From Amblyornis subalaris (Eukaryota; Chordata; Aves; Passeriformes; Ptilonorhynchidae), in assembly GCA_018881555.1 (NCBI GenBank), contig JACAXG010000055.1:248001-312000 (forward strand): a stretch of 64,000 bases of DNA, written 5' to 3'. Of this stretch, positions 38,656 to 52,711 are shown piece after piece. The translations under genes were made by a program, and so were the position numbers. Each line of letters starts with the position of its first letter. Position 1 is the stretch's first letter. The notes beneath the pieces are model-generated. The model saw only the letters and a program-made list of their open reading frames with translations, had not been told where the DNA came from and did not search any database.

Positions 38656-39384
38656 TTTCCCTTTGAGCTCTGCTCACAGGAAAGAGTGATTTAAATATTT
38701 ATTCGTGGTATGTAAACTGTGGAACAGAAGCAGTTCTTCAAGCCAGAACGCACGATTTCAGTCCAGCATGTAGCTAAATAAATGATTTCCAAAATAATAC
38801 ANCCACTAAGGCTTTTTGATACCAATTAGGGTAATTTTTCACTTGCATAGTTAGGTTATAAATCCTAGGCCATGGAAATGTTTAGAAGTGCTGTCAGCCC
38901 AAGGGAGGTCTAGCAAAAGTCTGTTGGTGACAAGAGATGTACCTTAATCTTCTCAGTATTTTTATAGCTGCTGTTGAAACATGTAAGACACTGATCTGTA
39001 AAGTTTCTGAAGATTTACAGCAAATGAATCTTTTGCCAAAGGTATTTCTTCTAGGAAAAACTCTATCAGTTTAATGGTGGAACAAATTGAGTAGAATGCT
39101 TATTTTTTATGCTTCAAGAGGTCAAATATCTGCTTTCATTTGTGTGAATGGCTTTGAGGGGGTGTGGGCAGTTAGTTTTCAGTACAATCTATTTATTCAG
39201 ATATGAGATCTATAACAAAAAGAGGGAAAATTTAAGCACTGCATATTGTATGACTAGATCAGGAGGAACATATAAATTATTTTCTTAAAAGAAATTGATT
39301 TATATTTCCATTGCCCACAGGAGATGATCTCTGTGCTGAAATAAGGCTTATCCCTTTCCGCTTCCTTTGACAAAGCCTGGTGTC
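38656..39384. other. Intergenic DNA, no recognised gene
   Basis: AT-rich sequence between the CpG patch and the MIR relic. Nothing recognised. Confidence 0.5.
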
Positions 39385-39505
39385 AGTTTTACAGAAGAGA
39401 AATAGTGAAAGTTAAATGATTTGCCCAAGGTCACAAAAAAAAAGCTGATAGGGGAATCAGAAATTGAACCCACATTATCTGATTCCCTGAAAGGTTTAGG
39501 TACTA
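39385..39505 (+). mobile_element. MIR / CORE-SINE relic
   Basis: The core phrase TTGCCCAAGGTCACA (39421-39435) is an exact match to the MIR core. It is followed by agctgatagggg, then a diverged form of the nGGGATTCGAACCC phrase (agaaattgaaccca) and tctgattccctgaaa, matching the order of MIR. Upstream gttttacagaagagaaatagtgaaa matches the TTTTACAGATGAGGAAACTGAG part. MIR was active in early amniotes and is rare but present in birds. Confidence 0.8.
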
Positions 39506-41579
39506 ATGTGTCCAGTTTTTCTATACACTTCTTTTTCTTTCACTTTTGTGTTTGACATTTCAGGCAGTATATTTTTGCATCCTTTCTTTGTTAATCCTCA
39601 GAAGCTTTAGAGAGTCACAATAGCAGGACACACACCATATCAAATATCTGCCACGTACAAAGCAATAGCTGTGCTCACACAGACCGCAGAGTTAGGCAAG
39701 AATAAATTAACACCACGTCCAGTAATCCATTCTGTTCTGCTATTTGATGTAATGTATATCTCAGCTATATTGGCTGATGGCTAATTTCAAATACAAAGAA
39801 AGACAACACAAGGGNTTGGGGTTTGGGGTTTTTTTTTAATCTTTGGTATTTATTACGGTGGATTTTCAGCAGATAATCAGCTAACTGGATTTGTTAGCAA
39901 CAGCCAGTCTCAAACAGTTCACAAACTGCTAAGAATAAAGGAACTGGAAAACCTCTTAGCTATATGACACAAGAAAAAAAAGTGTCATTTTTAATCTTCT
40001 CTTTCCAACCCAGCATAGCAGGTAGTGTGACAGTCTCATTGGCCCAGGTCTACAAATGAATACGACAGCTGAACTCGCTTGTAATTCAGCAGGGCAATGA
40101 AGGATGTGCTTGGCAGCTTTGCTGAATTGGGACTGTTTAGTTCAGGTGCTTGAAGCCCTTTCCAACTGGACTGCCCCAAATGTCCTGCCAGTGAATACAC
40201 TGAACTGGGAAGGGTGAGGTGCATGGACCACTTGGGCAGGCAGATGGATTCCAGCATGGGATGGTCTTCAGGGTGAGATCCCACCCGAGGATGTGCTGAG
40301 CCCAGTGCAGAGCATCCTAACCCCAGTGACACATTGCAGGAGTTAAGAGCCTGATCATATAAACTCAGCNAAATCAAGACTTCTGCCAGCTCACGTAGGA
40401 TTTGTAAACTTCTTAGCCAAAGAGGACCTGGGCACCATAAAAGCAGAGGTCTAGTCTAGAAATACAAAACAAAAGCCTTGTGTTGGGAGGAAAGGGTTGA
40501 AAGCAGAAGGATGGCGAGGAGGATAGTAAATTCACTCAAGTGACCTTGCAGCTGGGAATGCTAAAAATACCAAGGTGGGGAAACCCCAGTTATTATGCCC
40601 AGTGTTCATTCTCTCCCTGTTTGGAGAAATACAATTCCTGTGTGGAGATAACACACTCTCACAGACACGCTTGGGCCTCCCGCTGGAGAGAGAGAGAGAT
40701 CAAAAGCTGAGAGATCATGAAAACACAGCCCTGGGATAAACAGCACGTGCAGGAAGCCCTTTGCTATATTGGGGCAGGCAGGTTCCTCCCTACATGTTGC
40801 TAGGATGAACTGAGCCCAATGGAGCCTGTGTCGCCGTGTGCCTCTGCCGCCCAGCATTGCCAGTGAGGTAATGAAATAAATCGACTTGTTGCATTTCAGC
40901 TGTGGTTTGGTGGTCGCCCTGGTTACCTGGACGTGTTGATTCGCACACCTCGAAAACAGCATCAAAAAGTCGCATGGTATAGAACAGATCCTGGAGCTAT
41001 CTTCTGTGCTTTAGATTTGCTCCTTAAAATTAAAAATCCATGATGCCAGCCAGAAGAACCATTATTTTAGATCTTTGTAGGTGTATCACTTTCAACATAC
41101 TTAATAAAATAAAGCCTGCTGCACAGACCAAGCATTTTTTAAGGTTGTTTCAGCATGTTTTATTCCACCTTGGCATAGCAAGTTTCCCTTAAAACAGAGA
41201 TTGGTTTCGGCACTTCATCTCCGCAGGGCAGTGTAACTTCAACTTATTATTTATGTGTAATTGCAGTTTGCCTGAATTAGATTGTAATTACAGCCTAGAA
41301 CCCACAATGCTGCATCAATTTCAAGTTTCANCAATTTTTTTTATTGTTAAGTTTTAGTTTCTATTTTTTCAGGTTCCTTCGCTTAGAGTAGAAAACCAGA
41401 TGAATCTTTCTGAAGCTATGCGTGTAATTTAGGCTGTAATGGAAAAATGTGTCAGCTTTATCAATTTTTCTTGGATCTTATAACAAAACGTGGCAAGCTG
41501 ATTTCTTNGCTGAATTCTTTCCCCCTCTTTTTAAAACATAAATTGTCTTGCCTTTTTTTTAATATAGACAGACAGCGAC
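39506..41579. other. Intergenic DNA, no recognised gene
   Basis: A GGGGTTT-like stretch at 39817-39836 ends in a T run. Minus frames of 113-119 codons (40036-40377, 40606-40965) were read and show no known motif. No CR1 or LTR. Confidence 0.5.
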
Positions 41580-41685
41580 CTCGTACTTAATATAGAGTGC
41601 TTCATCCTTGTAATCTCGGAGCGCTTTATAAATAGATAGGAGACATCAAAGAAGAAAAAGAGTGCTCAAGGGCAGAAGCATCACA
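41580..41685 (+). mobile_element. Probable ancient L3/MIR-type relic
   Basis: The run tatagagtgcttcatccttg, taatctcggagcgctttata follows the very old amniote phrase TATAGCGCyTTTCATC...ATCTCAAAGCGCTTTACAAA. Farther along, gaagaaaaagagtgctcaagg resembles a decayed GAG...TTGCCCAAGG segment. Confidence 0.5.
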
Positions 41686-44600
41686 CCATGGCTCTTATTA
41701 AGGTAGTAAACCATCCTTTACTTAAAGGGACCATCCCCTATATCTTTTGTTTGTTAATAGAGTTACTGCCTCCTCCAATTTACTTCATGTATCATGGGAC
41801 TAAGAGGAGAGGTGAATCAATCAGTACATTTCACAGGAGAAAAAACTTATTTGACTTGATTAATTTGCTTATTACTGTAGAATTTCACCTTGAGAGTCTT
41901 TCACCAAAAAGAAATAGCCAGGAACTTCATCTTCTCCACTAAAAGTAGCCAAACATCTCTCAATCAAAGTCTACTTTAACATACAGCTTCATGACAGAGG
42001 CTTTGCAAAGCTGCAGGTCCAAACAGCATTGGTACTTGACATTTTCTCTCTGTTCAGCCACCAGGTTAGATGAAATTCTTACATTTACAATGATAACTTA
42101 GTCCAAGAAAAATTTAATATACTAAAATAAAGAAAAATCTGATTATTATGTGTTTTATGTTCAACATATGCTTTAGTGAACAACTCCCTTGCCCGAAAAC
42201 AAATTCCTTTTGCTAAGAGACATGATACTGTGCTTTTCACCAGTACACACCCATGGAAACAGCTGCACAGAAATCTTCAAAGATAAGATAGCAGAGGAGT
42301 GTTGATATCTACTTTGTGATTACCAACATTGGAGCATGACCTAAATTTCAAATCAGCATCTTCACTCCTACAAAACTTCACTGGTGGTTCAGTATCTGTG
42401 GGTAACTAAGACCATTGCCCATCAGAAATCTACCTATCAAAATAAATATAAAATCTGCTCTTTAAATAAAATGAGCAATTTCTCTTTAAAAACCGACTGC
42501 TTTCTATAAAATTTAAATAAAATAACAGGCTGTACTCTTACAGTTCAGAAATGCTGGTGTGAGGCTTTGGGGGGATGGCAGTGCAGGTCACTCCCATTCC
42601 TGCTGCCAGCAGGGTCAGACCTCTTCTGGTGTGGAAGAGCAGAATGCCAGGAGCCGGAGCAATAGTGGGGATGGCTTAATCCCTTAGTCAGAGTGTGGTC
42701 ATGAGCTGCCTCTACCTTTCAGAATAACATGTGGCATTTTCTAGTCAAAATTTTCCACTTTTTGATCAAAATGTGTAGTTACAACTGCAAGGTCAGCTGT
42801 AACATTCTGTGGAGTTTTCTTTCCTTTCCAGTCATACCTTTTTATAGTCAAAAGGAAAGAAAATGGTAGATAAAATAAACCCAAATGTGCTGCTGCTTAT
42901 CTTCTGGGCTGAATAATTTTATCAGAATCATCAAATTTCCATGAAGCCTGCGTTTATGCTTGCTGTGCTGATGTTAACAAAAACACCACTCCCACGCAGA
43001 AATTGCTTAGCTCAGAGCAGGGACATTCTTACCAAGAGCTGACCTCAAGATTTGCCAGACATGCCACGAATCTCCTAGAGTGCTCTGGAGGATGGATGCT
43101 GTGGTTGAATAGAGATTTCTGCCTCCCTTTCAGGGAGATCTGTGCCCAGCATCTCCTCTCCCATGCAGGGGTTGTGGAGCAGCTGTGTGTCTCAGGATTG
43201 GTCTCCTTACTCCACCAGATTTACTGTGCTTGCTCAGCCCTGGGACACTTGAAGCCACTTTTTTTTTTTGTCTATTTCCTTGAAAATCATCTAACCACAA
43301 AAGGTAAGAAAAGAGGTTTCTAAGAAGTTGGAGCGAATTTACACTCAAGCCACTGCCCTAGCAAGAAAATAAATATTTGTGGCCATGTCTGAAAAACGAA
43401 TGAAAGTCCCATAACTTGGTTNCCAAGCCCAAAAGGCAGCTTTTTGGTGCCTGTTCCCTCTGCAGCCTGGGCAGGCAGCTGACGAGGGCTGTCTCAGAGC
43501 AAATATTTGAGGCTTGGCAAGAATACGCTGCTCTCCCGTTGTTTCCTGGATGGCATGTTTGCTCTGAATGAGATCTTGGAGTGTCAGGGTAGTTCAAAAA
43601 CATTTTGGGATAAGATCTCATCCAGAATATGTTCACAATCCAGCAACTACTTCCCTGGATGGTTAAGAAAGTGGGAGATTTTTTTCCTGTTGGACAAGTT
43701 TATCTTGCTGATATATCTGGTTACTAATTCTATTATGAAGATAAACAGAGTTGTTCACACTGAAGGCTAATCTTTTAAGTATTGGAGGTGAGGAACTCAA
43801 ACATACAAGATAAGAGAACAAAGTGAAGGAAAGGCAAGGTAATAAATTATAGCTGGGACACAATACTGGGTTTTATTAACAGTGATCTCAATTTAAAAAA
43901 AACCCAAACGACCAAACCCTGTGTGGTCTCTAAGCAGAAGCACTTAGCAAAAGCCACGCAAGGAATCTTGAGTTAATGTCAGAGCCCTTCAGTAACAGAC
44001 ATCAGTGAAATCTAATCAATAGCTGCTGTCTGAGCAATGGGGCGAATGACCTGGGCCATCCACTGCCAGGGGCTCACGTAGCACTGCATGGGGGGAAAGG
44101 GCTGTTGTCGTGTTTGGAGTAGTTTTTAATATCCCCTGTAACATTTATGTTATGAATACAATTATCTACTCTACTGCATCAAAAGGTGTGTCATGATTTA
44201 TACTGACAAATTAAGTGTAATGAGATTTGCCAATGGAAATCCTGAAGCATCTTTTCAGTAGAGTAGAATGCATAACTATATTTCAATAATGAAACTTTTT
44301 ATAGCCTGCTGCGGGATAGTTTATTCACACATTTTGGAAATATTAGTGCTGAAAATCAAAAGGCAGAGTCAGAATATAAATAAAAATTTTGGAAGAGAAG
44401 AAATTTCATACCCAGGTGGAGGCACTGTGTTGCAAACATCCCATTTCCTTTCAAGCCCTTAACAAACCCTGCCTAAGGGTAACATATTGCAACTTAGACC
44501 CAGAAACAGAGCTGCACAAATGGATTTATAGAAGAAAGGAGAGGTATTGTTCTTTCAATAATTAAAAAATCCTGACTAAAACCACCAACTCAAGCTTTGG

Positions 44601-47600
44601 AATTCTACTAGAGTTTTAAGTAAGGCTACAGTTGTTCTGTTAAAGAAGCCTGGGATAGCCCCGGGAGGCAGGGTGTTCACGCAGCCCAGCACTGCAGAAT
44701 CCACAGCAGCAGCTCAGTCCCCTTGGGGAGAAGCTGCTCTGGAGCTGGCAGCAAGGCCAAGGGGACTGACAAGACTGACATCTAACCCCAGAGCCAACAG
44801 AGGCACAGGAAGCATGGGCATGTTCTCAGAAATCACTGTATGATACAGACAGACCCTGAGTGCTAAAATTCCCGCTGTTTTCGGATGTACTGGCTAACTT
44901 TCCTTGCAAGACTATTGCACATGTTAATAACTAACAAATATTACCCAAAACAACAAAAATATCATGGGGGTCTTACTGTGATGATATAAATAAATATAGC
45001 ACATGAGACTTAATTGTCACATTTCAGCACCCTCAGTCCACAAGAGGAAAAGCACCAGTGAAGCTGTAAGATTGGTTAACACCAGGGTGAAAGCACCAGC
45101 CTTCAGCTCCATCCTCTCACCTAATCCAAGCAACAATCCCACTCAAATCAGTGGCTGAGATAAGGAAAAGAAGAAGAAAGGAGTCGTGTCTCAGACCCTA
45201 CTGGGATGGATCAGTGTGGGGTTGCAAGCACTGGAGTTCTAGGGCCTCACTGGAGCAATTATTTTTTATGCTATATTTCACCACCAGCTTCACTTGCAAT
45301 TTGAGTTCTGACCAATACTGAATCCTTCTATTTTACTCAGTGGAGTTAAACTTAACAAGGAGAATTCTAAGAGGCCCATTAAAAGTAGAGAAAAAGGCAG
45401 AACTTGAAGTCTCATGACCTTAAACCAAGTAATCTTGTGACATGCAACGAGTGTAGAAAGAATAGTTTGCAGAAACATGTGATTAGGGATAGAATAAAAC
45501 AGGTAAGAGTGGAAAGGAAAAAAGAGGGAGACAGGCAAGCAGAGAGGCAGAAATTTATTCCTGTGTGGTTGGTAACCCAGCCATCAGGACACCTGGGCTG
45601 GGATTTGGAGCCTGCAGCCTGGCTGTCCATTCAGAATCTAAAAAAAAACCAAAACAAGCCAACAAAAAACCAAAACCAAAAACCGTTCCCCACCAGGCAC
45701 TAGTTAGAAGATGTCCTCAGATCTCATTGAAATTTGCTCTTTATTTTCTCTGAAGTGAGCTCAATATCAGGAATCTTAAAACAAGGGGAGGAAAAGAACA
45801 AGTCTTTTACTTGTAAAAGTCTCATGATTTTAATCCAGACAATTGTATTTTTTTGGCATTTGGGTTTACTATACTAAGAGTTGAGTTAACTAAGATATGT
45901 GAGGCCAGCACTCATGTTGAACAATCACATGTGCTACCATATGCAGAACAGCAGATTTATTCTGCTAGATTCACTAAAAGTGTGAATTTAGCACTGCTAA
46001 TTGAAAGGATTCACCTTTATCAGAAAAATTTAACTCAAAACACTGCCTAACTTCCAGGCTGCAATTAAGAGCAGGAGCAGCAGATCTCTGATTTCTACTT
46101 TCATTATAAACAAGTTCAGTAATTCCATTTTGAAACAGAAGACAGGGGCACAAAATATTCTTAATGTGCCATTGCTGGTTTTACTGCTTAGATTTCAGTT
46201 GCTGTCATTCACAGTCATCTGCTCAGAAAATAAATGAAATTCTATTTCTCAGTATTGATGATAATTTGTATGCAATTGTTCTTAAACACAACCATTTTTT
46301 AACATTCAGTGTCTAATTTTATATTTACTCTCTTGTGTTTGCTGTTAGCTGTGAAGACCCCCTGCCTTTTATACATGAAGACATGGTTTTGCATGTAAAT
46401 CAGTTAGTTTGATGCTGACATTGGTTCTTACCCACCTAACATCTTCCAAAAATCATTACCCTCCTTTATCTTGCCAAAAATTTTATCAATCCATGATTTT
46501 ATTTGTGTTTAAAATCTAACAAGTAGTTTTCCATTCTGTATTACTATTTACTTTTGAGCCGACTGACAAGCATACACTGATGGCAGACCTAGTTTTAAAA
46601 AACTAAATTCTTCCTTTCTTTCCTCTTTCATTTTTTTTTTAATTTTCTAGAAATCATCTGTCATTCAGTCACTAGAAATAAAATATTCTATCTGAAATTA
46701 TTTTAGCCCTCAGGTTTAAGAAGAAAACCGGAAACTAATGTTATGAATAAAGGATATGACTGAAGTCTACTAGAATGGATTGGATCTAGGCGAAGACTCT
46801 GTCCAAGTGACTTGTAGGCAAGGCTTGGGATTTAAGTCCTGAATTTTGAAGATTGTCCATTCAGTTTACTCACTGAAAATTCAGTAAAAAATAATGGAGT
46901 AATTCGAGGTGAGACAAGGGAAAGTCAGACCTGTGACTTCTGGGTACATAATTAAAATGAAGAAGTAGTGTCCGAGAGTAAGGGTTCTGTGGATGTACCT
47001 GTGCTGCCTCGATGTGTGACTGTCAATGCTGCAAAATCTTGTTTGAACGACAACAGATAACAGTAAAAAAAATATTACAGTGACCAGGAAGGGAGAAGAT
47101 GGTGGGAGGAGGAAGGCAGAGATACAAAGCAGAATAATCAAACATTGCAGAACATTGCTCAGTCATGAGCTCACAGCAATGACCTTTTTCCCGTAAAGAG
47201 AAGCAAAGGTTAAGCATCAGCCGTGCCTCAGCCAGCCTAGGCTTTCAGCATGATGCAGTTGCTAAGCTCCCCACAATAGGCATCCAAACACATGCATTTA
47301 GAAAGCAATGTGAATCATCCTGGAGTAATGATAACTGAAGAGACATAAGGAATAAAACAAGCAGTCAAAACTCAGTGAGGCACTCTGAAATTTCATTTGC
47401 GAAAGAAATGGAAAAAAAAAAAGTCCACCCTCAGGTCTCTAAAAATAGTCACAGAAAATTATCGGTTCAGATACAGAGAGACACTCTGCTTCCTCAGGAC
47501 TGCACAAGAGGATGGCTGCTGACAAAGCCNGCTCAGGTTGTGAGAGGACAGACACGTTTGACTCTGTGTGTGAAGCATTTCATGGCTGCATTTGCACAGA

Positions 47601-49721
47601 CAGAAATGCTCATCGCTACTGGAAGCTCCGAAGCCATGCTTTCATTCAGCAGAGCTGGCTGGCATCATTTACCAGCCAGGGAACAGACACAGAGAAAAGT
47701 TCTCTCTTTTCATTATGTTTTTTTTTTTTATCTTCATCCAGTCTGTGGCTTGCGCTAAATCTACTGTGAACATTTTGCAGATTTTTTTTCTGGTAAGACG
47801 AGCCAGTCGATGAGAGACCTTGCTGATCATGAAAACAATGTGCAGTTATCTCCCAGCGGGAGTTCAATCAGCTCCAAAACTCACAGCTGGCTTAAAAGGA
47901 GAGACATAGAAGCAGGAGGTAAAGTTCAGTGTAGCAAAGCGTATTAAGAGGTGAACGGGATGGGATNAAACAGGAGAGACGAATGGATGACACTGGGAGC
48001 TGGGAGCTGTTCTGCTAATCACAGCCAAAGCAGGACACCCTGCGTGAGCCAAGGACACCAGCTCAGGGCTGCACGTTTGTCGTGTGGTGTAGAATTCCCT
48101 CCCTGGAAACACTGAAATTCAGGACATTTTTCAGTTAAGGTGCCTGAGGATTAATTTGGTTTGGTCAAATTTCTCCCAAGTAACTGACATAAAAAGAGGA
48201 TGCAAATGGAAAGCGCCAAAAGGGATGTTTGTCTGATTTCCTGCTCTCTCACAGGGATTTTTGTGTTGGACAGGAGTCATTAGAAGCTGTGGAAGTCTTA
48301 CAGAAAAGTTGAAAAAAAGTAATATCCTACAGAAGAAAGTGAGATGAATTCACAAGTTTTGCCACATTCTCCTCCAGAGAAGGTGGGTGGAACCACAGCC
48401 TTCCAAGGTCTAACAAAAGAGAAGTATGGAGTAAAGACTTTTAAGAAGTAATTTTAAGTAATATAATTTAAAATACATCTGTTTAAACCGGTGTGCAATA
48501 TCTGTGGTGAATAATTTGCCGAATTTTTGCGATGGGATAGTCCTAGTCAAGATGAAACTTCTGGAACAAGAGTGGTTTTGGCACCTGAGAATATTTCATT
48601 TTTTTCCTTCCATAGTAAAAGAACAATGGAGTCTCATAAACATGTGACAAATTTACTTTACCAGCAGCTCATCAGGACAGTAGAGCAGAAAAGTGAAAGC
48701 TATGAAATAGAAGATATCAGGCTTATGGTCCGGATCACCTAGTACTCGTCTTAAGTAATTTTCAGTACTGCTCTCAAGTAGTGCCATCCATGGAAAAGGT
48801 GTTATCACTTTCTTAGTTAATATGCCAGTAAAATAAGAATTTTACAGATTAAAGTGGGAAGATGAGAATAAAACGATGGATTTCAATGTCAGACATGCAT
48901 TTTTAGGGTTGTGCAGCAGGATGATGACATTTAGCAGTATTCTCTGAGGATATAGACTTCAGAGAAAACTGAGTGCATTGAAAAGAGTTTGAAGGATGCA
49001 AACATCAGAACTATTTGTTTGTTTACCAGAGTCTGAGGATTTCATCTAACAGTTCTTGCAGGTGGTGTCTCAGTNTCGAAGGCATGAGAAAGGACATCAG
49101 AGTTGTGGCTCCAAATATAAAATACAGATCTGGCCTTCCTGCTGGCTCATCTAAGAAGCATTTAACAGCTCAGTATCTCCACTGGGAAACCCCTAACTTG
49201 AAAAAGGTAGAGAAATATGGTGGTAGGAAATGCAAGACTAACGCATTTAAGTTCTAAGACAAATCTGGCCTCTTGGGCATATTCTGAGCCTCTTGGAGAG
49301 TTAAAAAATTTTTAGAAGAGTGGTGCCTATCTCATCAAGTTAAGGGGAGGCTTTAGCTTCACTCAGAATCTGACCCTACTTGCCACTGCTCAGTTTGGCA
49401 GGGCCCACTGGCGATTTAACTCCAGCAGAGAGCACAGAGTCACTTGGAACTGAGGCCCGTGGGGTCGTATCCTGCCATTCAACACCCTCCCACAGCCTTA
49501 AGCCTGGTCTGTCTATAATTAACCTGAAAAGCCACAAATGTAACATTTTACAGTAGCATAAATGGCTACCAAAGATCAAAGCAAAAGCAGAACAAATTTT
49601 TAATAATAGACATCATCAAGTGATAAATGCTGAGAATTACTGACTGATTTGGCTTGAGGGCACATCCCTATAGAACTGTACTGGAGTGTTCCAAGTGCAA
49701 ATCCTCCAGGTTTTCAGGACA
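41686..49721. other. Intergenic DNA, no recognised gene
   Basis: About 8 kb with no CR1, LTR or recognisable exon. Largest frame is 127 codons (47375-47758, plus), broken by an n and without known motifs. A T run lies at about 43257-43269. The block includes a few GC-richer patches (about 44640-44780, 47970-48080). Confidence 0.5.
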
Positions 49722-49855
49722 CAGAATCGTAGAATCACACAATGGTTTGGGTTGGGAAGGACCTTAAAGGTAGTCAAGTTCCAAACCTCCTGCCATGGGC
49801 AGGGACACCTTCCACCAGACCGGGCTGCCCAAAACCCCACCCAGCCTGGCACTGA
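49722..49855 (-). mobile_element. CR1 LINE 3'-end fragment, about 134 bp
   Basis: Plus strand cagaatcgtagaatcacaca, then ggtttgggttgggaaggacc, tgccatgggcagggacacct and tccaccagaccgggctgccc: antisense CR1 3' end with the usual phrases in order. Confidence 0.93.
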
Positions 49856-52290
49856 CAATGAGATGAAATTCAAATCATAGTCATACAATGGCTGAGAACT
49901 TTATGCTGTTTAGGGTTACCCAACTACACCCAAGTTTTGAATGGTTAACGTTTCTTCCTTTATGATTTTGGTTGATTTAGTTGGTTGCTTTAAACTTGGT
50001 GGAGGGGAAGAATAGACAAGCAAAGAACAGAGAACTGTCTATTTGTCTGGATGACCAGATTGATCTGGCTAAAAATTAACCTGATTGCAAGTAAATGGCA
50101 ATATCCTGACTGCAGGAACTGTAGCACTGTGATAATGAATTGGGCAAGGAGAGTGTACAGGATCTGTGGCCAACCTCTACACGAAACTGAGCTGAACTTC
50201 CTATGGATTAACTGACAGTGCAGCCAAACTTCCAGGTTATCCGCTGCCATCTCCACACAGCCTGACAGGAGAAGCTTGTGCTTTCTCTTCATTAAGCTCC
50301 AGGTCTCAGCCACGTCTAACAAGCAGGAATAGATTTGTTTATGTTCGTTCATATGGTTTGACAGATCCTATCAGCAAAAAGAGAAATGGATCTGTGCCTG
50401 CTTTAAATCCTGATCCCACCCTGTGGCTGACATAATTCTCTAAACCAAGGCCAACTTAACCCTCTTTGCACAGAACCCTTCAAATGTCATGGACCTGGAA
50501 TAGCCAAAAAAAGGGTTGAAATCGGCTTAGCTTTTCCGACTAAGAAATATATACATATTTCAATAGGAATATTCTATCTGGCAAAAATGAAAATTTAAGA
50601 TTGAAGAGCAGGTACAAATAAATAAAAACCACACACTGAAAGTCGTCTTTTTGAGCACCACCTCTCAAGTTTCTACATTTTACCATCCCCAGCAAATTAA
50701 GTGTCCTTGTTGTTGCAACAAGTACACAGTGAGACACCCAGGGACACTGACATCTTAGAAATATTAAGTTGACCTATCAACAAAGCAGAGGTTTATGGGA
50801 AATATGTGTTTCATAGATACCAACAACCGCATCTTTGTTCTATTCTGTTGGAAATATCTTGACTGATANGTTTGCAGATTTTCAACAGTATAACCCAAGT
50901 GACTGCAGACACTCACAAGCAGCCATTTGGCACCCTGCAGAGGGTTTGCTCAGGATATATCCTGGAGCATCATTGGTGTATCTGGGGCTAGTAGAGGTAG
51001 GGGGATGGAGAAGGAGGCTTTAGAGCCCATTATGTTAATGCTGTATGTTTTTTCCTTACTGTAGGAAAAAGGAAAAGAGTGAGGTGCCAATCTAGAATTT
51101 AAATACGAGCTTCAGTATAGTTGTCACTGACAACAGTATCATATTCCAACAGTTANATATCTTTAACCAACAATAATGCAGTATACTCCAGACAAGCCAT
51201 GTGTTTATAACAGTTAATGTCTGCTAAAGCATCAGCCTTTGAGTGTCAGACCTCGTTCGGGTGGGTATTACATATCACTGACTCCATTCCTAAACATTGA
51301 TGACTCTGGTGTTGCCACTTTTTTACCACATGCACAATTATTTATATATTTTACACCTTGCTTACACAGTGGAAGGTAGAAATTTTGTAGGGGAGCATAG
51401 AAAAGCATTTCTTTGATTTTTTTCCCCTATATTTAAATAGTGAAACATACAAATCCAAAAATAATTGAGTCCTACTCCGGTTTCCAGCTGCAGCCATTAA
51501 ACTCATTGCTTTTTTCCTCATGACTCAGAATTTGGTTTATATACACCNGCCCATTTTTCCAACCCTATTTTAATAAAAGAAGAAAATTGCTGAACCATGA
51601 TGAAAACTGAGAAATTTGTTGGCATTGAGAACTTCTGTTTACCAAGTAGAAAAACCATGCACCTCATGGGACTTCAAAAGCAGTCAGATACGTTCCAAAA
51701 GAAGGTCCCTTGAAAATATTTCCCATATAGAAATACCTACAGAAGCAATTTAGAATCAACCCAAAACTTTGGGATTTTTTCCTCTCTGTTGTGGGATTGG
51801 AGGTTGTCATGAAGCATTGACNCTAAGCAGGGAATAACTAGGCAGACTTGTTCCTGCTGGGTCAGGGAAGTGCTAATCCCAGACAGTAGTTTCGGGTGGT
51901 GTCAGCCCCCACCCCAGAGGAAGAAGGAGCTGCCCACAAAGAAAATCANTTTGTCAAAAAAATTTGGAAGTGCAGTAAATCCAGAAACCAAGTCCTGCCT
52001 CGTCATATGTAGCATGACGGATGTGATGATCTAGTTACTGCATCATNTATTCCTTTTAATTAGTATGCTTGGATCTAGCAGCATGGGGAGAAGAAAAGAG
52101 GGCAGGAAAGGGCAAGACCCTGCAAATGGTGCCCTCAGTTTTATTTGCCAGCATCTTCCCAATTTGTTTTTGTTGACTTTGGCTCCATGCCACATGTTGG
52201 ATAACTGTCAGGGCTTTGGACATGCAATAGACCAGAAATTTAGATGGTAATTATGATTAATATGAAAATATATCTAGCTAACATAATGAT
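49856..52290. other. Intergenic DNA, no recognised gene
   Basis: A 120-codon minus frame (49990-50352) has no known motif. No repeat family recognised. Confidence 0.5.
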
Positions 52291-52400
52291 ACAGGGCCAA
52301 ACCCTGCAGCCATGACTGTTTAGCATAAAAATTGCCTACAACACTTGCAGAAATCCTAAATAAAAGTCAAGTTTTACCATCTTGAAATCAATGGGACAGA
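52291..52400. mobile_element. Probable ancient L3/CR1-type 3'-tail relic
   Basis: cagggccaaaccctgcagcc and cttgaaatcaatgggacaga match the GGGCCAAATyCTGC and TTGAAGTCAATGGGA phrases of an old amniote CR1/L3-like tail, in the same order and at a similar spacing. Confidence 0.45.
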
Positions 52401-52469
52401 AGTTAAATATTTCAGAACAATAAAATATAAAATGTTGTGGGGAGGTGATATGTGATGACAAATTTTTCA

Positions 52470-52711
52470 GAACAAGGGGGAATGGCTTAGACATTAGGAA
52501 NAAATCCTTTANTGTGAGGGTGGTGAGGCACNGGAACAGGTTGCACAGAGAAGTTGTGGATGGCCCATCCCTGGGAGTGTTCAAGACCAGGGTGGATGGG
52601 GCCCTGTGTAACCTGGTCTAGTGGAAGGTGTCCCTGCCCATGGCAGGGNAGTTGAAACCAGATGATCTTTAAGGTCTCTTCCAAAACAAGCCATTCTACA
52701 ATTCTATGATA
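52470..52711 (+). mobile_element. CR1 LINE 3'-end fragment, about 240 bp
   Basis: Sense CR1: aacaagggggaatggcttag, then gtgagggtggtgaggcac, gaacaggttgcacagagaag, gtggaaggtgtccctgccca and cattctacaattctatgat at the 3' end. A piece appears missing between the first phrase and acattaggaa. Several n bases fall inside it. Confidence 0.95.

Noticed and set aside
39813..39838. TTGGGG-like repeats, possible G-quadruplex
   Set aside because: Only three full G-runs plus an ambiguous base; not enough for a confident four-run quadruplex.
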